From Gp1-AA145 sp963757135 (GTDB taxonomy: Bacteria > Acidobacteriota > Terriglobia > Terriglobales > Acidobacteriaceae), in assembly GCA_963757135.1 (NCBI GenBank), contig CAVWQE010000005.1:186001-250000 (forward strand): 64,000 nucleotides of DNA. Direction: 5' to 3'. The notes beneath the pieces are model-generated. The model searched no databases. It had not been told where the DNA came from and saw nothing but the letters and a program-made list of their open reading frames with translations. A program made the position numbers and the translations under genes. Within the stretch, counting starts at the first letter, position 1, and each line of letters starts with the position of its first letter. Of this stretch, positions 17,098 through 25,810 are shown one piece after another.

Positions 17098-18483
17098 ATG
17101 CACGCTGTACTTCTTTCGGCTGTTTTAATAGCCTACTGCAGCTGTACCGCACTGATAGCCCAGACTCAAGAAGACACTCAACTGAATGCACCGGTTGCTG
17201 GTCAGCTAATACGGGAGCTTGCACAAAGCACTTCCGAGAGCGTGTTACTAGCTACCGCGGATGGGTCAGCCCAGGAAACTCCTGCAGGTCAACAGGCTAC
17301 ACAGGAGCAGGCGCCAACCCAGGGACAAGGCGGCTCCCCTACGCCGCCAGATGAGCCCAAGTCCTACCTGGACGTCTACGGCTTTGTGATGCTGGACATG
17401 GGCTACGACGTTAAAACCAACGACCCGAACTGGTTTGACGTGATGCGCCCCTCCAAGCTGCCGTCCGTTTCAGGAGAGTTTGGAAAGAATGGCAATAGCT
17501 ATTTCAGCGTGCGACAGTCTCGTTTCGGCGTAAACGGAGAGCAATACACCTCCATAGGAAAGCTGAAGTACGAGTTCGAATTCGATATGTTCGGCGTCGG
17601 CGTCGATGCCGGCCAAACCACCATTCGTCCTCGTCAGTACTGGGGCGAGATCGGGCCCATTCTTGCCGGCCAGACGAACAGTGTTTTCATGGACGGCGAT
17701 GTGTTTCCCAATACTGTGGAGTACTGGGGGCCGAACGGGATGGTGTTTCTGCGCAATCCCCAGCTGCGATACACCCCGATCAACGGAGCAACAAAGCTCA
17801 TGTTCGCATTGGAAAAACCTGGCGGCTCTGGAGACGCGGGCGCTATCGCCGATCGAATTGATCTTTCAAACATCCACGCAAGATTTCAGTTTCCAGACTT
17901 CTCAGGTGCAATCAGTCATACCTGGAAAAACAAAAGCTACCTCCGCGCCGCGGCCATTGTTCGCGATTTCAAGATTGACAACGTCGTCACCAACGTCACC
18001 CAGAACATCGTTGGCTGGGGTGTCAATGCGAGCTCACACATCGTGTTTCACAACAATATTATCCGCTTGCAGTACACGTACGGCGAAGGAATTGAAAACT
18101 ATATGAATGACGCGCCGGTGGACGTCGCTCCCGAACTCAACTTGAGCAATCTCGTCTTACCTATAAAAGGCAAGGCAGTACCCATGTACAGCTTTGTTGC
18201 CTATCTGGACCATACGTGGTCCGACAAATGGACCAGCGCCATCGGCTATTCGCGACTGCTCATGCACAACACAAACTTGCAGACTCCAGACGCGTTTCAC
18301 GCAGGAGATTATGCAAGCGTAAACCTGCTGTATTCGCCCTTCAAGAACTTTCTGGCGGGCGGCGAGTTTCAATATGGCCGCCGATTCAACTCTTCGAGTG
18401 GGTTCAATCCGAATGATTATCGGGTCCAGTTTTCATTCAAGTACAGCTTCGATTTCAGAGTATTAGGCAAGGATAAGTCGTGA
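17098..18483 (+). CDS. DcaP-like outer-membrane porin
   Basis: The 461-residue product starts at the ATG preceded by GGAGG and has a signal peptide (MHAVLLSAVLIAYCSC, to about LIAQ). A Gln/Thr-rich, probably coiled segment is followed by a 16-strand-type barrel. The barrel opening SYLDVYGFVMLDMGYD, the RQSRFGVNGEQ strand and AGQTNSVFMDGDVFPNTVEY match the DcaP family, which forms trimeric channels for dicarboxylates. This fits its position directly before aspartase: it could admit aspartate or release fumarate across the outer membrane. It ends 18 nt before the aspartase start, so the two are probably co-transcribed. Confidence 0.83.
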   Translation: MHAVLLSAVLIAYCSCTALIAQTQEDTQLNAPVAGQLIRELAQSTSESVLLATADGSAQETPAGQQATQEQAPTQGQGGSPTPPDEPKSYLDVYGFVMLDMGYDVKTNDPNWFDVMRPSKLPSVSGEFGKNGNSYFSVRQSRFGVNGEQYTSIGKLKYEFEFDMFGVGVDAGQTTIRPRQYWGEIGPILAGQTNSVFMDGDVFPNTVEYWGPNGMVFLRNPQLRYTPINGATKLMFALEKPGGSGDAGAIADRIDLSNIHARFQFPDFSGAISHTWKNKSYLRAAAIVRDFKIDNVVTNVTQNIVGWGVNASSHIVFHNNIIRLQYTYGEGIENYMNDAPVDVAPELNLSNLVLPIKGKAVPMYSFVAYLDHTWSDKWTSAIGYSRLLMHNTNLQTPDAFHAGDYASVNLLYSPFKNFLAGGEFQYGRRFNSSSGFNPNDYRVQFSFKYSFDFRVLGKDKS

Positions 18484-18501
18484 ATCAAGTGTAGGTACCC
18501 A

Positions 18502-20076
18502 ATGAGAGCAACTTTCCGAAGGAAATCAGAAGCGTCCGCCGTAACACCGGACCTATTTGTAGGTTGCAGGCTGCCGTTGTCTACCTGCGCATTGACTCTA
18601 ATTGTGTGCTTTGTTGTCCCCTGGTCTTTGGCACAGGAGGCTGCGACACCGTCTGCGAATAAGCCACGAGTCGAAAAGGATCTCCTGGGTGAAAAGGAAA
18701 TTCCCGCCAATGCCTATTACGGAGTACAAACCGCGAGAGCACTGGAGAATTTTCAGCTTTCCGGGGTCTTAATCAATCACTATCCGGGCTTTGTCGAGGC
18801 ATGGGCAATCGTAAAACTGGCGGCAGCTCAAGCCAATACCGACGTCGGCGCAATGAAGCCGGAGCGTCTGGCTGCAATCAAGAAGGCCTCCGACGAAGTT
18901 TTAGCCGGCAAATATCACGATCAATTTCTCGTCGATTGGTATCAGGGAGGCGCTGGCACATCCACCAATATGAATGCCAATGAAGTACTCGCCAATGTTG
19001 GACTCGAGGCCACTGGTCATCAGAAGGGCGAGTACCAGTTCCTTGAGCCTCATGATGATTTGAACATGTCGCAATCCACGAACGATTCTTATCCCACCGC
19101 GATCAAGGTAGCGATACTGCTTCGAAACGACAAGCTGATCGAAGAACTGAAAATGCTTTCCGCATCCTTCCGCAAAAAAGGCCAGGCATATCTCGAGATT
19201 GTGAAGATGGGGCGCACCGAGATGCAAGATGCGGTTCCTATGACAGTCGGGCAGGAGTTTTACGCATTCGCTGCTTCGCTGGACGGAGAAATACAAGAGT
19301 TACAAGAGGCAGAAAAATCACTGTATTCCGTAAACATGGGCGCCACAGCCATTGGCACCGGAATTAATGTTCCTAAAGGCTATCCGGAAAAGTGTGCACA
19401 GCATCTAGCGAAGCTCACCGGCAAACCGATCGTGCCCGCGTCTGACATGCTGGCTGCTACATGGGACCAGCAAGGGTTTGTGGTCTATTCTGGGGCGCTG
19501 AAAAGCCTGGCAATCAAGCTTTCGAAGATATCCAGCGACCTTATCTTGCTCACCTCCGGCCCGCGTGCCGGATTATCGGAAATCAATTTGCCGGCTTTGC
19601 AACCTGGTTCCTCCATCATGCCAGGAAAGGTCAATCCGGTGGTCCCGGAGGTTATGAACCTGGTCGCGTTTCGTGTGATGGGGAATGACTACGTGACAAC
19701 GCTGGCAGCTCACAGTGGTCAGCTTCAGCTCAACGCGTACGAGCCGATTGAAGGCCTGTCGATACTGGAATCGCAAGATCTGCTTCATAAGACGTCAATG
19801 CTTTTCCGTACGAAGTGCATCGACGGCATCACCGTAAACGAAAAGGTATTGGCTCATTACATGGAGACTACCGTCGGGATCGTCACCGCACTCAATCCGG
19901 TCTTGGGTTACGACAAGGCAACGGAACTGGCGAATGAAGCCTATAAGAGCGGCAAAGGCGTGCTCGAGATCATACGGGAAAAGAAACTTCTCACCGAGCA
20001 GCAGATCCAAGACCTGCTTGACCCGGTCAAGTTAACAGGACTCGACAAGGCGAAGTACACGAACAAGCAGCAGTAA
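18502..20076 (+). CDS. aspA: aspartate ammonia-lyase (aspartase) with export signal
   Basis: The enzyme converts L-aspartate to fumarate and ammonia. The family signature GSSIMPGKVNP is present near residues 369-379, and KDLLGEKEIPANAYYGVQT and TSTNMNANEV are typical of aspartase rather than fumarase. At 524 residues it is about 45 longer than E. coli AspA. The extra N terminus ends in a hydrophobic stretch (LSTCALTLIVCFVVPWSLAQ) that looks like a signal peptide cleaved near SLAQ. Aspartases are normally cytosolic, so export is unusual. The ribosome site is weak (TAGG). It sits between a porin and an exported asparaginase, whose product is its substrate. Confidence 0.9.
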   Translation: MRATFRRKSEASAVTPDLFVGCRLPLSTCALTLIVCFVVPWSLAQEAATPSANKPRVEKDLLGEKEIPANAYYGVQTARALENFQLSGVLINHYPGFVEAWAIVKLAAAQANTDVGAMKPERLAAIKKASDEVLAGKYHDQFLVDWYQGGAGTSTNMNANEVLANVGLEATGHQKGEYQFLEPHDDLNMSQSTNDSYPTAIKVAILLRNDKLIEELKMLSASFRKKGQAYLEIVKMGRTEMQDAVPMTVGQEFYAFAASLDGEIQELQEAEKSLYSVNMGATAIGTGINVPKGYPEKCAQHLAKLTGKPIVPASDMLAATWDQQGFVVYSGALKSLAIKLSKISSDLILLTSGPRAGLSEINLPALQPGSSIMPGKVNPVVPEVMNLVAFRVMGNDYVTTLAAHSGQLQLNAYEPIEGLSILESQDLLHKTSMLFRTKCIDGITVNEKVLAHYMETTVGIVTALNPVLGYDKATELANEAYKSGKGVLEIIREKKLLTEQQIQDLLDPVKLTGLDKAKYTNKQQ

Positions 20077-20118
20077 CGGAGACTGTCAATGTCCAGGGTC
20101 TGCCAACGAAGGAGAGTC

Positions 20119-21186
20119 ATGAAGCCACCTTACAGAAGCTTAATTCCGTTCTTACTCTTGGTGATCGCCTCTTATCAGACGGCACTTGGGCAAGACAAGA
20201 AGCCTAATATCGTGATTTTGGCGACCGGCGGTACGATCGCAGGCGCCGCTGCAACTGGGACGCAATCGAGCTACACGTCGGGAAAAGTCACGATTGATGC
20301 AATGCTGGATTCTGTTCCCGGAATTAGAGACTTGGCCAACCTCAAGGGAGAGCAAATCGCGAACGTGGGCTCGCAAGACATGACGTTCGAAATCATGCTC
20401 AAGCTCGCCAAGCGTATTAACGAACTGCTGGCGACGAATGACACTGACGGCATCGTCGTGACACACGGTACCGACACTTTGGAAGAGACAACATTTTTTC
20501 TCAATCTGACGGTGAAAAGCGACAAACCAGTCATCATGGTGGGATCGATGCGGCCATCCACTGCGATCAGCGCGGATGGCCCCTTGAACCTATACGATGC
20601 TGTCGCGGTGGCCGCTGATCCCCAGGCAAAGGGGCGGGGCGTTCTGGTCGTAATGAACGACTGGATCCAGGGTGCGCACTCACTGACCAAGACGAGTACA
20701 ACCGCGGTGCAGACCTTTATGTCGCCGCTGCGAGGTGTGGTCGGTATCTCAGCCTACGGAAAGAATGACTTCTACAACAATCCCTCATGGAAACACACTA
20801 CCTCAAGTGAATTCGATACTTCGGACGTTACTAAGCTTCCGCGGGTCGACATTATCTACGGCGACGTGGACATGTCCCCGGACTTGATCGATTGCAGCGT
20901 GCGTAATGGCGCGAAGGGCATTGTTATTGCCGGCGTCGGCAACGGCAACATGAACAAGGCGTCGATTGACGCAGCGGCACGAGCCGTTAAGCAGGGCGTG
21001 GTTGTCGTGCGCAGCAGCCGGGTGGTCACGGGCACCGTTGGCCGAAATGTTGAAGTTAAAGACGACGAACTCGGCTTTGTCGCTTCCGACGAATTAAACC
21101 CGCAGAAGTCGCGGATCCTGCTTTCACTGGCACTGCTGAAAACACAATCTCCGGAGCAAATTCAGCAGATGTTTGCTACGTACTAA
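20119..21186 (+). CDS. ansB: periplasmic type II L-asparaginase
   Basis: The 355-residue enzyme hydrolyses asparagine (and perhaps glutamine) to aspartate and ammonia. Both catalytic threonine regions are visible: ILATGGTIAGAA near the mature N terminus and VVTHGTDTLEET at about residues 115-126, the second carrying the Thr-Asp pair. A signal peptide (MKPPYRSLIPFLLLVIASYQ, to ALGQ) marks it as the high-affinity exported type. The start at 20119 follows AAGGAG; an in-frame ATG at 20089 lacks this. It is 42 nt after aspartase and 12 nt before the next porin, consistent with an operon. Confidence 0.92.
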   Translation: MKPPYRSLIPFLLLVIASYQTALGQDKKPNIVILATGGTIAGAAATGTQSSYTSGKVTIDAMLDSVPGIRDLANLKGEQIANVGSQDMTFEIMLKLAKRINELLATNDTDGIVVTHGTDTLEETTFFLNLTVKSDKPVIMVGSMRPSTAISADGPLNLYDAVAVAADPQAKGRGVLVVMNDWIQGAHSLTKTSTTAVQTFMSPLRGVVGISAYGKNDFYNNPSWKHTTSSEFDTSDVTKLPRVDIIYGDVDMSPDLIDCSVRNGAKGIVIAGVGNGNMNKASIDAAARAVKQGVVVVRSSRVVTGTVGRNVEVKDDELGFVASDELNPQKSRILLSLALLKTQSPEQIQQMFATY

Positions 21187-21198
21187 TGGGGTTTTCTA

Positions 21199-22557
21199 GT
21201 GTGTCAGTATTTCGTCAAGATCGCCGATGCGACATTGCGACCGCCGATTTCAATTGTCGCGTTGGTCTTACTGTTTGTGCCAGCTCTGTCCACGGCACAG
21301 GAAAAGACGGGTCCTCCTCAACCCCCTTCCGACGATCAGCAGCAGACGGTGAAGACTCCACCAGATCCCACTATTGAGAACACCATCAATGCGGTTGAGT
21401 CTGACGAGTCCGAGGAAGCAACGAGGGGTTTCAAGCATTGGAATGAATTCGACGGGAAGTACATCACCGCCCGCGCCGGTGGCGGTTTCCTGGTGGACTA
21501 TGCCGCCTTTTCACAGGATCGGGCAAGTAAGCAGCAATTCTCTCTCGCGCCTAGTTACAAACTTCGCGATTTCCGCTTTCTTCTTTCAGGAAAGTTTCCT
21601 GAGTTTAAGAGATCAGTCACGTACAGCCTCGGAGTCATGTACGACGCCCCCTCCCACACTTGGCTCATCCGGCAAACCGGAATCATGGTCGCCCTCCCCG
21701 AGAAATGGGGGCACCTATTCGTGGGGCGAACAAAGGAGGGATTCTCGCTCAATAAGGTGATGACGGGCTACGACGGCTGGACTATGGAGAGAGCTCCTAT
21801 GAACGATGCCACGGTGCCTTTGTTGGCGGATGGAGTTAAGTGGATGGGCTATCTGCCGAAGCATGGTTTTATGTGGAACGTCGGCTACTATAACGACATT
21901 TTTTCAAAGGGCCAGTCGTTTTCGTCTTATTCAAGTCAAGAAGTCGCCAGGCTTGCCTGGCTGCCGATTCGCTCCGTATCAGACACGCACAGCTTGCTTC
22001 ACTTAGGCATAAATTTGCGATACGGAAAGCCAGCCGAAAACAAACTGCAGCTCCGTTCGCGCCCGGAAGTGTTTCTCACACCGTATTTTGTCGATACCGG
22101 CAAGTTTCCTTCGAGCGCAACGTTCATGGCGGGCCCCGAGGTCTATTACCGACGCCGTAATTGGCTATTCGGCAGTGAATACTGGTTTCAAAAGGTTGAC
22201 TCGCCTTCAACGCATAATCCCATTTTCAACGGCGGCGATGTAGCAGCGACCTGGATCATCACGGGGGAAACGCGCACATACAACACGGTTGGAGGATTCT
22301 TCAGAGCCGTGTCGCCTGCAAGACCCGTGTTTCAGGGAGGACCGGGAGCATGGGAGCTTGTGAGTCGATATTCCTACATCAATCTCGACAGTGGCACTTT
22401 AACCGGTGGCAGGTTCAATAGATTCACGGAGCAACTCAATTGGTACCTGTCCCGGTATGTGCGTTTGGAGTTCAATTACGGCTATGGTCGCCTAAGCCGG
22501 TTCGACCTCAAGGGTAACACTCAGTTTTTCCAGAGCCGCATTCAATTACAGCTGTGA
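21199..22557 (+). CDS. outer-membrane porin (phosphate-selective porin O/P-like)
   Basis: The 452-residue protein starts at a GTG 12 nt after the asparaginase stop. It has a hydrophobic signal (PPISIVALVLLFVPALSTAQ), an acidic linker and a barrel of alternating strands with periodic aromatic girdles, ending FFQSRIQLQL. The pattern (GGGFLVDYAAFSQD, FRFLLSGKFPEFKRSVTYSLGVMYD) is that of the OprO/OprP-like porin group. The substrate is unknown, but it sits between exported asparaginase and glutaminase, which suggests a role in amino-acid or dicarboxylate passage. The ribosome site is weak, so translational coupling is likely. Confidence 0.8.
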   Translation: MCQYFVKIADATLRPPISIVALVLLFVPALSTAQEKTGPPQPPSDDQQQTVKTPPDPTIENTINAVESDESEEATRGFKHWNEFDGKYITARAGGGFLVDYAAFSQDRASKQQFSLAPSYKLRDFRFLLSGKFPEFKRSVTYSLGVMYDAPSHTWLIRQTGIMVALPEKWGHLFVGRTKEGFSLNKVMTGYDGWTMERAPMNDATVPLLADGVKWMGYLPKHGFMWNVGYYNDIFSKGQSFSSYSSQEVARLAWLPIRSVSDTHSLLHLGINLRYGKPAENKLQLRSRPEVFLTPYFVDTGKFPSSATFMAGPEVYYRRRNWLFGSEYWFQKVDSPSTHNPIFNGGDVAATWIITGETRTYNTVGGFFRAVSPARPVFQGGPGAWELVSRYSYINLDSGTLTGGRFNRFTEQLNWYLSRYVRLEFNYGYGRLSRFDLKGNTQFFQSRIQLQL

Positions 22558-22608
22558 AGGTGCTGAACTACGAGGGGTAGAGCGATTTGTATTTAGTGGA
22601 GGCTTCAA

Positions 22609-23670
22609 ATGAAAGCAAGAAACGTAAGACGCAATGTAGAGCTTGGCTTAGCGGCAGTAGTGATGTGCGTTGGGGCCCAGATAGCCATCACTCAAACTGG
22701 TACCCAGCGCAGCCCAGTAGCACCAACCCGCGAACAAGTTCAGGCTGTGATCAGCGAGGCGTATGCAAAATTCAAAAGCGACACTGGAGGCAAAAACGCT
22801 GACTATATTCCAGCACTCGCCCAGGTTGACTCAAAGCTGTACGGCGTTGTCGCCATAACTACCGACGGTCAGGTCGTCTCAGATGGTGACATTGACAAGA
22901 CTTTTTCGATTCAGTCAATTTCCAAGGTATTTAGTTTGGCTCTGGCCATGGAAGAACTCGGTCCGGATCAGGTCTTCGCGAAAGTAGGATCCGAGCCAAC
23001 CGGGCGGCCGTTCAACTCTGTCGAGGCCGTAGCCGATATGCCCACCCACACGGGGAATCCCTTCGTCAACGCGGGTGCGATTGCGACGGTCAGCCTGATA
23101 CAGGCGTCGAGCGCCGACGCAAAATGGCAAAAGATACTCGATTTTTACAGCAAAGCAGCGGGCGAGAAACTCACGTTGATGCAAGACGTCTATAAATCCG
23201 AGGCTGAGACAAATACTGGAAATCGGGCGCTGGCAGCTCTTCTGCTTAAATACGAACGAATCTACGCCGACCCGCTCGAATCGGTTGACGTTTATACCAA
23301 GCAGTGTTCGGTCGGCGTGACTGCCAAGCAACTCGCGGTAATGGGAGCAACGCTGGCCAACGGCGGCGTCAACCCGATTACTCACGAACGGGTAATCAAA
23401 AAAGAGAATGTACCGGAGATTCTCGCCACCATGATGACGGACGGTCTCTATGACGGTTCGGGTGGATGGGCATGGCATGTGGGCTTGCCTGCGAAGAGCG
23501 GCGTGGGTGGCGGGATTGTCGCCGTGGTTCCGGGCAAAGGCGCAATTGCGGTTTTTGCTCCGCCGCTGGATGAAGCCGGCAACAGCGTAAAGGCCCAGAA
23601 AACGATCGCCTACGTGGCCGACCAACTCGGAATCAATTTATTTTCTCCGCGATCAGTCGGGCTGAAATGA
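22609..23670 (+). CDS. glsA: exported glutaminase
   Basis: The 353-residue enzyme hydrolyses glutamine to glutamate and ammonia and belongs to the serine-dependent beta-lactamase-fold glutaminases. The catalytic Ser-x-x-Lys is in FSIQSISKVFSLAL (about residues 102-115). Other family segments are EPTGRPFNSV, NPFVNAGAIA and MTDGLYDGSG. Bacterial GlsA is usually about 310 residues and cytosolic. Here about 35 extra N-terminal residues (ELGLAAVVMCVGAQIAITQ) look like a signal peptide. GGAGG precedes the ATG. With asparaginase and aspartase it completes an exported ammonia-releasing set. Confidence 0.92.
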   Translation: MKARNVRRNVELGLAAVVMCVGAQIAITQTGTQRSPVAPTREQVQAVISEAYAKFKSDTGGKNADYIPALAQVDSKLYGVVAITTDGQVVSDGDIDKTFSIQSISKVFSLALAMEELGPDQVFAKVGSEPTGRPFNSVEAVADMPTHTGNPFVNAGAIATVSLIQASSADAKWQKILDFYSKAAGEKLTLMQDVYKSEAETNTGNRALAALLLKYERIYADPLESVDVYTKQCSVGVTAKQLAVMGATLANGGVNPITHERVIKKENVPEILATMMTDGLYDGSGGWAWHVGLPAKSGVGGGIVAVVPGKGAIAVFAPPLDEAGNSVKAQKTIAYVADQLGINLFSPRSVGLK

Positions 23671-24029
23671 TTGCGACTCGATGACGCACTGCTCTTCTCG
23701 CCGATTAGTCAGGGCGTAGGCAGAAGAAGAACTTTGCTGTCAAAAGTAGCAGTTGTTAGTTCTGACACTGGAGTTCATCCTGCGAGTGGTTGAAGCCGTG
23801 ATTCCTGTGCCGATTGCCAATTATGCCGCCGCTTTGACGCTTAGAGATAGTTCCTCTCTTGTTGGCGTTGCTCGATTCGGAGGCCACCGGTCAGGCCCGA
23901 AGGAGTTCGACCTTACCCCTGTCCGAAACAAGCTAGAAAGCCCTGACGAAGCCCGTGGCAATGTGAAACCAGAAAAGACCAACGCGACAATTGCACGTGG
24001 CTTTGCTCACGCGCTCGGAAGGCATTGAG
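23671..24029. other. region between glutaminase and the coiled-coil porin
   Basis: It contains a dyad at 23737. A 91-residue frame (TTG at 23753 to 24028) begins at the base after the dyad and ends one base before the porin start. It has no ribosome site and no recognisable domain, so I do not annotate it as a gene. Confidence 0.4.
23737..23752 (+). promoter_or_regulatory. las/lux-type dyad (no clear -10)
   Basis: CTGTCAAAAGTAGCAG, identical to the copy at 15400. The expected -10 position reads TTCATC, which lacks the TA. The porin start at 24030 is 277 nt away, so either the leader is long or the box is not used as elsewhere. Confidence 0.5.
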
Positions 24030-25667
24030 ATGATGCGCGCGCGGACTCGCGTTACGCTGGCGTTGGGTGTTGCACTTACTAATGCTGTCATTGCGCTTGC
24101 TCAAGAATCGGTTAGGGGCGCCTCGGGCCCGAGAGACACTCAGAGCGAAATCCAAGCCGTCGATAAGCTCATTGAACAGAATCAGCAACTGGAGAAACAA
24201 AATCAGCAGATAGAGATACAGAACCAGCAACTACAAAGGCAGAACAAGGAATTGATGGAACAGCTAAAGACTATGCGTGATGTGGTGGATCAGAGCGGGC
24301 AAGCCACCGGAGTGGCCGCGGCTCAAACCACCGCTGGGACGACTGGGCAGCAGACCGGGCAATCCTCCGGCCAAAAGCAGAGCACACAATCTTCAACCCA
24401 AGATCAGACAGCGCAATCCTCAAGCCAAAACCAGAGCAATGACGATGACAAGACTAAGCTCCCAGAAGCCTCAGAAGGAAATCCCGCCATTTTCGGAGAA
24501 TTCAATCCTGGCCGCGGATTTACTGTCGGAAGAGGCGAATACGGCGAACTGAAGCTCAGTGGTTATATGGCTGCAAGATTTCTAGACCAAATGCCAGCCC
24601 CGCAAACGGCTTTCGATCATTTGGGTCGTCCGATCCAAGTGACTCCTCGCAAAGATTTCCAGTTCCATCGCGTCATGCTGTTTTCGCAAGGATGGCTGTT
24701 CAGCCCCAAGTTCCTCTACTCTACATTCCTTTGGACAGTACAGGACACGAATCAGGTGGCCGTTGGGGGCGCCCTCTATTACAACTTTGGCAAAATTATG
24801 ACGCTCGGGTTGGGATGGAACGCCTATCCTGGCACACAATCACTACAGGGCTCTCACCCCTATTGGGAATCCTATGATCGCGTCATGGCGGATGAATTCT
24901 TCCGGCCATACTTCTCGCAAGGTGTGTTCGCCAAGGGGAACCTGCTGCCGAAGCTTGAGTACAGATGGATGTTCGGAAACAACAATAGCAACCTGGACGT
25001 ACCCGCCCTCAAGCTCGACCGGAATCTTTCAGCTGGCGGCGCTTTAACGTGGTATCCGACAACTGGTGAATTTGGCCCACGGGGAGCTTTCGGAGACTAC
25101 GAGAACCATCAGAAGCTTGCGACCCGCTTTAATCTGGCTTATACCTACAGCCCCGAGGACCGCCAGGCGGCTGTCGGTACTACCTCGGGCATTAACACAA
25201 CCCTTCGCCTGAGTGACAGCCTCAACGTATTCGATACGGGCGCCCTCGCTCCGGGTGTGACGGTCGAAAGGGCGCATTATCAGATGGTTTCTGCAGCCGC
25301 AGCAATGAAATACCACGGTCTGTGGATTCAGGGTGAAGGCTACGGAAGACTGCTGGATCATTTAATTGCGAATGGGAAGCTGCCGGTGACCGAAGTCCGA
25401 GATTCTGGGTTCTACGTTCAGGTTGCAGGCATGATTGTGCCCAAGAGATTCGAACTCTATGGCGGCACCTCGTATATCTTCGGTCAGTATGGAAATTCGA
25501 AAGAGTTTATCGGCGGAACCAATTACTATCCCTGGAACACTCGGAATATCCGGCTGAACACTCAGTTAATCAGTGCGGATCACTCCCCTGTTAACAGTAC
25601 GTTCGGCTTCTATACCGGCCAGCAAACCGGGCCGATTTTTTCCATCGGTATGACTGCACTTTACTGA
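24030..25667 (+). CDS. porin with N-terminal coiled coil
   Basis: Starting at the ATG after GGAAGG, the product has 545 residues. It has a signal peptide (to about IALAQ) and a striking Gln/Asn coiled coil (IEQNQQLEKQNQQIEIQNQQ and on, residues 45-80). A Thr/Gln/Ser-rich spacer of about 60 residues leads into a barrel domain beginning GYMAARFLDQMPAP and ending FSIGMTALY. Porins of the OprO/DcaP type often use an N-terminal coiled coil to trimerise or reach toward the peptidoglycan. It follows glutaminase, with a second dyad box between them, so it may form a new transcription unit with the amidohydrolase. Confidence 0.8.
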   Translation: MMRARTRVTLALGVALTNAVIALAQESVRGASGPRDTQSEIQAVDKLIEQNQQLEKQNQQIEIQNQQLQRQNKELMEQLKTMRDVVDQSGQATGVAAAQTTAGTTGQQTGQSSGQKQSTQSSTQDQTAQSSSQNQSNDDDKTKLPEASEGNPAIFGEFNPGRGFTVGRGEYGELKLSGYMAARFLDQMPAPQTAFDHLGRPIQVTPRKDFQFHRVMLFSQGWLFSPKFLYSTFLWTVQDTNQVAVGGALYYNFGKIMTLGLGWNAYPGTQSLQGSHPYWESYDRVMADEFFRPYFSQGVFAKGNLLPKLEYRWMFGNNNSNLDVPALKLDRNLSAGGALTWYPTTGEFGPRGAFGDYENHQKLATRFNLAYTYSPEDRQAAVGTTSGINTTLRLSDSLNVFDTGALAPGVTVERAHYQMVSAAAAMKYHGLWIQGEGYGRLLDHLIANGKLPVTEVRDSGFYVQVAGMIVPKRFELYGGTSYIFGQYGNSKEFIGGTNYYPWNTRNIRLNTQLISADHSPVNSTFGFYTGQQTGPIFSIGMTALY

Positions 25668-25810
25668 GAATGGATAACCCTTAAGGAAGCACTCACAACT
25701 GCCGGCAATTGTGAAATCAGAGGGGATGAGAGGGCGGGGGTCCGGCGGAATGCTGTAGGCTCCCAGGTTATCGCCGTGCCCGAAGCACAAAAGAGGCAAG
25801 GAGACCGGCA

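Noticed and set aside
23753..24028. 91-residue frame between glutaminase and porin
   Set aside because: It starts at the base after the dyad with no ribosome site; only its end next to the porin start hints at coupling.
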